Shown in pieces: positions 57,718 to 64,000 of a DNA stretch of 64,000 nt. Below the pieces are notes generated by a model. It was not told where the DNA came from. It saw only the letters and a program-made list of their open reading frames with translations, and searched no databases. Positions within the stretch are counted from its first letter, which is position 1. The number at the start of each line of letters is the position of its first letter. Where the stretch lies: positions 1 through 64,000 of the forward strand of contig NZ_JAICZA010000001.1 in NCBI RefSeq assembly GCF_025933915.1, in the 5' to 3' direction. The translations under genes were made by a program, and so were the position numbers. The stretch is from Mycobacterium sp. (GTDB taxonomy: Bacteria > Actinomycetota > Actinomycetes > Mycobacteriales > Mycobacteriaceae).

Positions 57718-58428
57718 GTGAAAAAAGAGCCTATCGTCCTGGGCCCCCGACCCACGCCGGTGCTGGAGGCGCCGGTGGCGCTGTCCGGGCAGCGGCTACG
57801 GGTGCTCGAGTACGTGCGCGCCCACTCCCCCGTCCGGGTCGCGGAGGCAGCCGCGGCGCTTGACCTGCACGCCAACACCGTTCGCGAACATCTCGACGCG
57901 GTCGTCGAACTCGGGCTCGTCGAACGCTCCACCGCCAGGACTTCCGGGCGCGGGCGTCCGGCCACGTTGTATCGGGCGTCGGCCGCCGACCCCGCGGTGG
58001 CGATACGTGACTACGCGGGCTTGGCGACCGCGCTGGCCGGACAGCTGGCTCGCACCAGCGCCCACCCGGAGCGCGACGCGCGCGCCGCCGGCGTCGAGTG
58101 GGGCCGCGAACTCATCGACGAGTACAGCCAGACCGGCGGCGATGCGCGGCAGTCCGTGCTCGAGGCGCTGGCACGCCTCGGCTTCGCGCCGGATGACGAC
58201 CCAGACGCGCTGGGTGCGCACCGAGGCGTCGCGCTGCGCCGCTGTCCTCTGCTGAACGCGGCCCGTCGCTACCCGACGATCGTCTGTCAGGTCCACCTCG
58301 GCATCGTCGAGGGAATGCTGGAGCGACTCGGCGCCACCGACACACCGGGGCTTGCTCTCATTCCGTTCGCCGAACCCGGCGCCTGCCGGCTATTCTTACC
58401 CGACCCCGTTGTGCGGCATGATGACTGA
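57718..58428 (+). CDS. Winged-helix regulator with probable Fe-S cluster (regulator 3)
   Basis: This is a 236-residue paralogue of regulators 1 and 2. The HTH is RLRVLEYVRA...LDLHANTVREHLDAVV (residues about 28-65). The ligand set is Cys176-x13-Cys190-x2-His193...Cys223, in RCPLLNAARRYPTIVCQVH and PGACRLFL. Its GTG start abuts the palindrome at 57698, so the protein would block its own initiation region. It overlaps the next gene by 11 bases and heads the nirK operon. It is probably the local NO or nitrite-stress sensor for nirK and the hemerythrin-DUF2249 gene. Confidence 0.83.
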   Translation: MKKEPIVLGPRPTPVLEAPVALSGQRLRVLEYVRAHSPVRVAEAAAALDLHANTVREHLDAVVELGLVERSTARTSGRGRPATLYRASAADPAVAIRDYAGLATALAGQLARTSAHPERDARAAGVEWGRELIDEYSQTGGDARQSVLEALARLGFAPDDDPDALGAHRGVALRRCPLLNAARRYPTIVCQVHLGIVEGMLERLGATDTPGLALIPFAEPGACRLFLPDPVVRHDD

Positions 58429-59509
58429 CCGAGCCCTCCCGCCCCGCGCGCTGCTGCTGGTGCCCGGCGGGTTCGCGCTGTTGGCAGGGCTTGACGCGGC
58501 GCTGATGCTGCTCGGCCTCCCCGCACCGGTCGAAACCACCCGGCTGACCGAGGTGCACGGCATCCTGCTGGTGCTCGGGTTCGTCGGCACGGTGATTGCG
58601 CTGGAGCGCGCCGTGGCCGCGCAGCACTGGTGGGCCTACCTGAGCCCGCTGTTCCTCGGCGCCGGCGCGGTGTTGCTGGTCACCCGGGCACCCCGAAACC
58701 TCGGGGGCGTCCTGTTGCTCGCCGGATCCGCGATGTTGGTCGCGGTGTACGTGCCGCTGTGGCGACGGGCCGCCGACGTGTCGGTTCTGGTCCAGGTCGG
58801 CGGTGCCGTTTTGGCGACCGGAGCGGCACTGCTGTGGCTGGGCGGCGTGCCGATCCCCGATCTGTTGCCCTGGCTGTCGGGATTTTTGATCCTCACGATC
58901 GTCGGGGAGCGCCTCGAACTCGCCCGTGTCGCCATGCTCGGCACCCGGGCCGACGCGCTGCTCACGGCGATCGTCGTGGCGATGGTCGCGGCCACCGTCG
59001 CCGCGCTGTTGTGGCCGATGTTCGGCTATCCGCTGCTCGGGGCGACGCTGTTGGCGACGGTGGCGTGGCTGGGTCGGTTCGATGTCGCCCGCCGCACCGT
59101 GCGCGCGACGGGGCTGCCCCGCTACATGGCGGTGTGCCTGCTCGCCGGCTACGGATGGCTGCTGGTACCGGCGTCGACGTGGCTGCTGATCGGCCAAACA
59201 CCCGCCGGCGCAAGCTATGACGCGGTGGTGCACGCGGTGATGCTGGGCTTTGTGCTGTCGATGATCATGGCGCACGCACCCGTGATCCTGCCGGCCGTGC
59301 TGCGCCGCCCACTGCCCTACACCCCCCTGATGTACGGCCCGGCCGTGGTGTTGCATGTGTCGCTGCTGCTGCGACTGGCGGTCGGCGACGCACGCGGCGT
59401 CCACTGGGCGCTGCAGGCGGGCGGCGTGCTGAACATCGTCGCCGTCCTCGCATTCGTTGCCGTCGCCCTCAATTCGGCCCTGCGCGCGGCCCGTCGGGTG
59501 CCGGCATGA
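58418..59509 (+). CDS. Polytopic membrane protein, NnrS-like
   Basis: This is a 363-residue protein with about eleven transmembrane helices. TEVHGILLVLGFVGTVIALERA and HAVMLGFVLSMIMAHAPVI carry conserved His inside helices, as in NnrS-type haem/copper membrane proteins tied to NO resistance. Similarity is by pattern, not alignment. ATG 58418 overlaps regulator 3, and its stop overlaps nirK as ATGA. It resembles the membrane half of the NirK fusion next to it, so the two may form a pair. Confidence 0.7.
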   Translation: MMTDRALPPRALLLVPGGFALLAGLDAALMLLGLPAPVETTRLTEVHGILLVLGFVGTVIALERAVAAQHWWAYLSPLFLGAGAVLLVTRAPRNLGGVLLLAGSAMLVAVYVPLWRRAADVSVLVQVGGAVLATGAALLWLGGVPIPDLLPWLSGFLILTIVGERLELARVAMLGTRADALLTAIVVAMVAATVAALLWPMFGYPLLGATLLATVAWLGRFDVARRTVRATGLPRYMAVCLLAGYGWLLVPASTWLLIGQTPAGASYDAVVHAVMLGFVLSMIMAHAPVILPAVLRRPLPYTPLMYGPAVVLHVSLLLRLAVGDARGVHWALQAGGVLNIVAVLAFVAVALNSALRAARRVPA

Positions 59510-62100
59510 ATCGTTCCGGATGGCACCTGCGTGCCGGTGCGGTCGTGTTCGCCTGGCTCGCCGCGCTCGTCGTGGTGGCGGCCGCGCATCGGTTCATTCC
59601 GCTGTCCGGCTGGCTGTTGGTCCATCTGCTGGCCCTGGGCGCCGCCGGCAACGCGATCCTGATCTGGAGCCGCCATTTCGCCGATGCGCTGCTGCGCCGG
59701 CCGCCGGATCCGGCGCGGACGGCGGAAGTGTTGCGTATCACGGCCTTTAACGCCGGTGCCGTCACGGTGGTCGCAGGCATGCTGGGACGGTGGTGGCCGG
59801 TGGTGCTGGCGGGCGGTGTAGTGGTCGCCGTCGCCGCCCTGGCGCACGGCGCGACACTGCTGCAGCAGATGCGCACCGCGCTACCCGCCCGCTTCGGCGT
59901 CACCGTGCGCTACTACGTCGCCGCGACGGTGTGTCTGGCCCTCGGCGCGGGCCTTGGTGTGGCGATGGCGAATTCGGCGCTCCCCGGCCGCATCCACGAG
60001 CGATTCGTCATCGCGCATGCGGCGGTGAATTTGTTCGGCTGGGTGGGGCTCACGGTGCTGGGCACGCTGGTCACGCTGTGGCCGACGATGCTGCGCACCC
60101 GGATGGCCACCGGGGTCGAGGTGGCCGCTCGCCACGGCCTGCCGGCCTTGCTGACCGCACTGGCCGTGACCGCCGGCGGTGCGGTGGTGGGATCACCGCC
60201 GATCACCGGACTGGGCGCCCTCGGGTATCTCGGTGCCGCCGGGATCGTGCTGCGGCCGCACCTCGACGAGATCCGCCGCAAGCGGCCCAACGACTTTGCC
60301 ACTCTCTCGGTATTGGCCGGCGTGGCCTGGCTGATCGGGTCGCTGGCCTTCGCCGCCGTCGCACTGGCGATCGCGCCGAGCTGGCCGGCGGCGGTCGCGG
60401 CGGCCGGCGAACTCACCGCGCCGGTGCTGGCCGGCTTCCTGGTGCAGGTGCTGCTCGGCTCGCTGACCTACCTGGCGCCGGTCGTGATGGGCGGGCGCGC
60501 ATCGACGCTGGCCGCCGGCGCAGAGCTCGAGCGGGGGGCCCCGTGGCGGCTCACCGTCGCCAACGCCGGGCTGCTGCTCTGCGTTCTTCCGGCTCCGAGC
60601 CTGGTGCGGGTCGCGGCATCGATTCTGGTGCTGGTCTCCTACGCGGCCTTCCTGCCGCTGCTGGTTCGGGCGGCGTGGCGGGCCCACCGGGACCGCGACA
60701 AGCCCACGACCCCGGGCCAGCCGGAGGGCGCGCCCCCGCGCCGGCGCCTCGGCGTCGCCGCCGCCGGACTCGGGGTCGTCGTGCTGGCGACCGCGGCCGG
60801 CGTGGCGGCCGACCCGGCGTCGTCGCTCGGTATCGGCACCGCACCCCGGGTGGCCGTGGCCGCCACCGGTCACACCACCACAGCGTCGCTCCGAATCGAG
60901 GGGATGCGCTTCGTGCCGGACACGGTCGAGGTTCCCGCCGGTGACCGGCTGCAGATCACTCTGGCCAATACCGGCACCGACCAACACGATCTGGTGCTGT
61001 CCAACGGCACTCGCACCGGACGGATCGCACCGGGCGAGTCGACCGTCCTGGATGCCGGGGTGATCGGCTCCAACCTCGACGGCTGGTGCGCCGTGGCCGG
61101 ACACCGACAGATGGGCATGGTCTTTTCGGTCCGGGTGACCGGTGCGCCAATGCCCACAACGCCTTCGGTGCATCCCGGTCACCACGGGCCGGCCCCCGGC
61201 GCGACGATCCCTCCCGGCGACCTCGCCCGCAGCCTCGGGGCCGACCGCGGGCCGGGCTTCACCCCGCGTGACGCGACGCTGCCCCCGGCAACGGCCGAGC
61301 ATCGCCTGACGTTGCCGGTGACCGAGATCCAACGGGAGGTGTCACCCGGGATCACCCAGCGGCTCTGGACATTCGGTGGCACCGCCCCCGGACCCACGTT
61401 GCGCGGCAAGATCGGTGACGTCTTCGAAATCACCCTCGTCAACGACGGCAGCACCGGGCATTCGATCGACTTCCACGCCGGGGCGCTCGCCCCCGACCGA
61501 CCGATGCGCACCATCCAACCCGGCCAGCGCCTGGTGTATCGGTTCACCGCCACGCGGGCGGGAATCTGGCTGTATCACTGCTCGACGATGCCGATGTCAC
61601 TGCACATCGCCAACGGCATGTTCGGGGCGGTGATCATCGACCCGCCGGACCTGCCGCGGGTGGATCGCGAATACCTGATCGAGCAATCGGAGATGTACCT
61701 CGGCCCGCCCGGAGGCGAGGCCGACGCCGACAAGGTCGCCAAGGACACGCCCGACCTGGTGGTGTTCAACGGCTACGCCCGCCAATACGACCACGCGCCG
61801 CTGACTGCTCGGGTAGGCGAGCGCGTTCGCATCTGGGTGCTCGCCGCGGGACCGAACCGGGGCACGTCGTTCCACGTCGTCGGGGGGCAGTTCGACACCG
61901 TGTGGTCCGAGGGCGACTACCGGCTGGGCGGTAAGGGAGGCCCGGGCGCGGGCGGTGCCCAGACACTCGGATTGTTCGCGGCTCAAGGCGGATTCGTCGA
62001 ATTGACCTTCGGCGAACCGGGTCGGTACCCGTTCGTGTCACACGCGATGGTCGACGCCGAACGTGGCGCCCACGGCATCATCGAGGTGGCCGGACCGTAG
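59506..62100 (+). CDS. nirK: Membrane-anchored copper nitrite reductase (TM domain - cupredoxin - NirK)
   Basis: This is an 864-residue fusion. Residues about 1-440 hold some eleven hydrophobic segments with helix-embedded His (LVHLLALGAAGN, AHAAVNLFGWVGLT). Residues about 460-545 are a cupredoxin with QHDLVL and a WCAVAGHRQMGM copper site (His, Cys, His, Met). Residues about 590-862 are a two-domain copper nitrite reductase. GHSIDFHAG near 651 supplies type 1/type 2 His and the catalytic Asp. YHCSTMPMSLHIANGM near 690 supplies the type 1 Cys, His and Met plus type 2 His. TSFHVVGG near 788 matches the catalytic His and FVSHAMVDAERGAHG near 844 the final type 2 His. It should reduce nitrite to NO outside the membrane, using the cupredoxin as an internal electron relay. 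Confidence 0.9.
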   Translation: MNRSGWHLRAGAVVFAWLAALVVVAAAHRFIPLSGWLLVHLLALGAAGNAILIWSRHFADALLRRPPDPARTAEVLRITAFNAGAVTVVAGMLGRWWPVVLAGGVVVAVAALAHGATLLQQMRTALPARFGVTVRYYVAATVCLALGAGLGVAMANSALPGRIHERFVIAHAAVNLFGWVGLTVLGTLVTLWPTMLRTRMATGVEVAARHGLPALLTALAVTAGGAVVGSPPITGLGALGYLGAAGIVLRPHLDEIRRKRPNDFATLSVLAGVAWLIGSLAFAAVALAIAPSWPAAVAAAGELTAPVLAGFLVQVLLGSLTYLAPVVMGGRASTLAAGAELERGAPWRLTVANAGLLLCVLPAPSLVRVAASILVLVSYAAFLPLLVRAAWRAHRDRDKPTTPGQPEGAPPRRRLGVAAAGLGVVVLATAAGVAADPASSLGIGTAPRVAVAATGHTTTASLRIEGMRFVPDTVEVPAGDRLQITLANTGTDQHDLVLSNGTRTGRIAPGESTVLDAGVIGSNLDGWCAVAGHRQMGMVFSVRVTGAPMPTTPSVHPGHHGPAPGATIPPGDLARSLGADRGPGFTPRDATLPPATAEHRLTLPVTEIQREVSPGITQRLWTFGGTAPGPTLRGKIGDVFEITLVNDGSTGHSIDFHAGALAPDRPMRTIQPGQRLVYRFTATRAGIWLYHCSTMPMSLHIANGMFGAVIIDPPDLPRVDREYLIEQSEMYLGPPGGEADADKVAKDTPDLVVFNGYARQYDHAPLTARVGERVRIWVLAAGPNRGTSFHVVGGQFDTVWSEGDYRLGGKGGPGAGGAQTLGLFAAQGGFVELTFGEPGRYPFVSHAMVDAERGAHGIIEVAGP

Positions 62101-62127
62101 TCCCAGCCCGGACCAACTCCGGCTTGG

Positions 62128-62460
62128 CTAAACGCTTTTGGAAACGGTCAACAAGACGACGCAGTCTTCGACGGCCTGCAGGCCATGGCGGGTCGGCGGA
62201 ATCACCAGGTGGTCACCCGGGGCGCCGTCCCAACTGGTCTCGGGCGACGTCAGCCGGACACGCCCGTGCAAGACCTGCAACGTGGCCTCACCGGGGCTGT
62301 CATGGTCGGCGAGCGCCGATCCGGCCGTCAGCGCGACCATGGTTTGCCGGAGTGAGTGTTGATGACCGCCGTACACCGTATGTGCGCTACGGCCGCTGGC
62401 GGCCCGGTGCGCGGCCGCCAACTGCTCGCGCGCCAGAGCTGTGAGCGAGATCTTGTCCAT
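62128..62460 (-). CDS. Small cupin-domain protein
   Basis: This is a 110-residue single-domain cupin: SALADHDSPGEATLQVLHGRVRL, then PGDHLVIPPTRHGLQAVED, with His at the usual metal positions (one or two lost). AAAAGGAGCC precedes the ATG. Family role unknown; similar small cupins often accompany redox or haemoglobin genes. It lies downstream of tgs1 in the same direction across a 62-base gap with a hairpin, and converges on nirK. Confidence 0.8.
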   Translation of the reverse strand: MDKISLTALAREQLAAAHRAASGRSAHTVYGGHQHSLRQTMVALTAGSALADHDSPGEATLQVLHGRVRLTSPETSWDGAPGDHLVIPPTRHGLQAVEDCVVLLTVSKSV

Positions 62461-62498
62461 TGGGCAGGCTCCTTTTCTCGTCACACAGCATAGGCGCA

Positions 62499-62516
62499 CG
62501 GTGCGGGTGCGCACCG
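62499..62516. terminator. Short hairpin between tgs1 and the cupin gene
   Basis: CGGTGCG, loop GGTG and CGCACCG form a 7-bp stem just after the tgs1 stop. Without a T tract it is a weak terminator candidate. Confidence 0.3.
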
Positions 62517-62522
62517 ATGTGG

Positions 62523-63941
62523 TTAGACGTTGGCGACCAGTGATAGCCCCCGACGGCCATGTATTCGTTTGCGTTGCTTGCTGATCGATACGAGGCGCGC
62601 CACCGCCAGCTCGATTCCACGGGCCAACGCGTCGATGTCGGCCACGGCTTCGTAGTCGGCGAGAACGCCGAAGAACAGGTCGTCGGCATAGCTCAGCATT
62701 GCCACCCCGGTTCGCAATTGCATCGCGATCGGCGGGACGGGGAACACGCTGAGCACTCGTTGGCCCATGAGTCGTAGTGGCTGACGCGGGCCGGGAACGT
62801 TGGTGGCGAGGGTGGTCACGCCGCGCTGCGGTAGCTGGGTCAACAACCGGACCGCCCATGCGGTCAGGGGAAAGGGAATGCGGTTGGCCATCGACACGAA
62901 TGCGTGACCCGCCTGGCGCTGGCCGTGGGACTTCGTGCGGTCCAAGCGGGCGTGGACGGTCCGCAGCCGCTCAATCGGGTGCTCCTCGTCGACCGGTAGG
63001 TACGGCAGCATCACCGACACGCGGTTATCCGTCTTGTTCAACGCGTCGACAGACCGCATCGACACCGGCACCAGCGCGCGAAGCGCATCCGGCAGCGGCG
63101 TTTCGCCCCGCTGAACCAGGGTGTTGCGGTAGCTCTCCGTGATTGCGGCCAGCGCAACGTCATTGATGGTGACGTCGAAGGTTTGGCACACCTGCGCGAT
63201 GTCGGCGAGGGGCACCCGCGCGACGCCGTAGCGGCGCAACGTGGTTATCGGCCCGTTCAGAGATGTCGTTGTGGGGCGCAGCAAACCGGCGGCGATTTCC
63301 GCGGCACCCAGGGCCGTGCGGGCGGCGGCGGACGTGATGGCCGCCGACGTATTCCACAATCCGCCCAGGATGTGCACCGGATTCAAACTCTGTATGCCCC
63401 GTGAGATCCGTTGCGCTTCAGGTTCTTCGGTGGCACGGATATGGCTGGCGAAGCTCTCGAAGGTGCCGCTGGCATCGGGGTCGCAGAGGCCGGCGAGCAT
63501 GTGGGTGGCGGCAATTCCGTCGGCCATGCAGTGGTGGATCTTGGTGAGCATCGCCCACCGGTTGTCACTGAGGCCTTCGATGATCCAGATTTCCCACAGC
63601 GGACGATCCCGGTCCAGGCGCCGGGAAATCACGTCGGCGGCCAGCTGGAGCAGCTCTCGGTCGCCTCCGGGCTGCGGTAGCGCGATGTGCCGAAGGTGAC
63701 GACCGAGATCAAACCCTGGATCGTCCACCCACTCGGGTGCTCCGAGGTCGAACCGGCGCGTTCGCAGGCGTTGCCCGAATCGGGGGCAGTGGCTGATCCG
63801 CTGAGCAAAAGTCGCCATCAGCGCGTCGCGGTCCGGGATCGGTCCCTCGATGACCGCCAGACCGCCGATCGCCAAACTCACGTGCCGGTCGGCGTCTTCC
63901 GCCTTCAGGAAGCCGGCGTCCAAGGTTGTCAGTTGATCCAC
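62523..63941 (-). CDS. tgs1: Triacylglycerol synthase Tgs1-like (WS/DGAT)
   Basis: This 472-residue acyltransferase makes triacylglycerol from diacylglycerol and acyl-CoA for storage lipid. The catalytic motif HHCMADGIAATHMLAGL is near residue 135. LTTLDAGFLKAED, FGQRLRTRRFDLGAPEWVDDP, SLNGPI, DVTINDVALAAITESYRNTL and ATNVPGPRQPL follow M. tuberculosis Tgs1 (Rv3130c), the main hypoxia/NO-induced TAG synthase. I start it at GTG 63941 (MDQLTTLDAG), which matches Tgs1 length and has GGGAGG seven bases upstream; GTG 63950 would overlap that site. No DosR box is visible in the 59 bases remaining upstream. Confidence 0.92.
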   Translation of the reverse strand: MDQLTTLDAGFLKAEDADRHVSLAIGGLAVIEGPIPDRDALMATFAQRISHCPRFGQRLRTRRFDLGAPEWVDDPGFDLGRHLRHIALPQPGGDRELLQLAADVISRRLDRDRPLWEIWIIEGLSDNRWAMLTKIHHCMADGIAATHMLAGLCDPDASGTFESFASHIRATEEPEAQRISRGIQSLNPVHILGGLWNTSAAITSAAARTALGAAEIAAGLLRPTTTSLNGPITTLRRYGVARVPLADIAQVCQTFDVTINDVALAAITESYRNTLVQRGETPLPDALRALVPVSMRSVDALNKTDNRVSVMLPYLPVDEEHPIERLRTVHARLDRTKSHGQRQAGHAFVSMANRIPFPLTAWAVRLLTQLPQRGVTTLATNVPGPRQPLRLMGQRVLSVFPVPPIAMQLRTGVAMLSYADDLFFGVLADYEAVADIDALARGIELAVARLVSISKQRKRIHGRRGLSLVANV

Positions 63942-64000
63942 GATCGTCACCTCCCAACTTTATATGCAACTAGTGGTAACACCATTTTCCGTCGCGCACG

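Noticed and set aside
58358..59404. 348-codon minus-strand frame opposite the NnrS-like gene
   Set aside because: It is rich in His, Gln and Arg with no domain, and is antisense to a membrane protein whose overlaps fit an operon.
59506..62100. NirK fusion considered as a laccase or ordinary multicopper oxidase
   Set aside because: The HSIDFH, YHC...SLHIANGM and SFHVVGG positions match copper nitrite reductase. The HxH/HCHxxxHxxxxM trinuclear signature of laccases is absent.
62523..64000. DosR boxes upstream of tgs1, fdxA, the Acg-like and the Rv1733c-like genes
   Set aside because: I looked for the GGGACTTNNGTCCC-type palindrome before each start and found no convincing copy. A matrix scan could still find weak ones.

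Overview
The window is high-GC actinobacterial DNA and almost certainly comes from a Mycobacterium, probably a non-tuberculous species. The evidence is a mycobactin (mbt) operon behind two IdeR-type iron boxes, a PPE protein, a PapA-family acyltransferase, and close relatives of M. tuberculosis Rv1733c, Acg (Rv2032), FdxA (Rv2007c) and Tgs1 (Rv3130c). The species cannot be named from the sequence. I saw no tRNA, rRNA, CRISPR array, insertion sequence or prophage.

Layout. (1) 1-20.3 kb, siderophore locus. mbtB-T-C-D-E-F is read leftwards with overlapping or near-overlapping genes, and mbtA is divergent. MbtF runs off the left edge. The thioesterase is a separate gene (mbtT), and MbtE carries two full C-A-PCP modules, the second with an unusual substrate pocket. 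(2) 20.3-23.4 kb, metabolism: a type I DAHP synthase behind a probable attenuator (a leader peptide with Tyr-Trp-Arg-Phe, then a terminator), and an NAD malic enzyme. (3) 24.2-29.9 kb, a tightly packed four-gene set that looks like a lipid acylation and export locus: PapA3-like acyltransferase, ABC-2 permease duplicated and fused in one chain, second acyltransferase, polytopic membrane protein. (4) 30-32.5 kb, an LpqS-like lipoprotein, a PPE-SVP protein and a small secreted Cys peptide. (5) 32.5-62.1 kb, a nitric-oxide, nitrite and redox island, the most interesting part. (6) 62.1-64 kb, a cupin and a Tgs1-type triacylglycerol synthase.

The island holds both ends of a short denitrification route. 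A membrane-anchored copper nitrite reductase (NirK fused to a multi-TM domain and a cupredoxin) would make NO, and a quinol-type NO reductase (NorB) would remove it. Around them lie two paralogous hemerythrins, a hemerythrin-DUF2249 protein, a group III truncated haemoglobin, an extra aconitase, an extra cytochrome oxidase subunit I, ferredoxins, an OsmC protein and a molybdenum/cytochrome b561 fusion. Five promoters share one inverted repeat, TTTAYACAA-N6/7-TTGTRTAAA: norB, a DUF849-ferredoxin fusion, the divergent fdxA/cytochrome b561 pair, cupin-ctaD, and osmC-hemerythrin-ferredoxin. One target operon encodes a winged-helix regulator with three Cys and one His spaced like an Fe-S ligand set, so an autoregulated Fe-S/NO-responsive regulon is the simplest reading. 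Two paralogous regulators sit beside two other perfect palindromes, one controlling the haemoglobin/Acg side and one the nirK side. I infer three related sensors dividing up one NO/nitrite stress island.

All calls come from reading the sequence and from memory of protein families. No alignment or database search was run.
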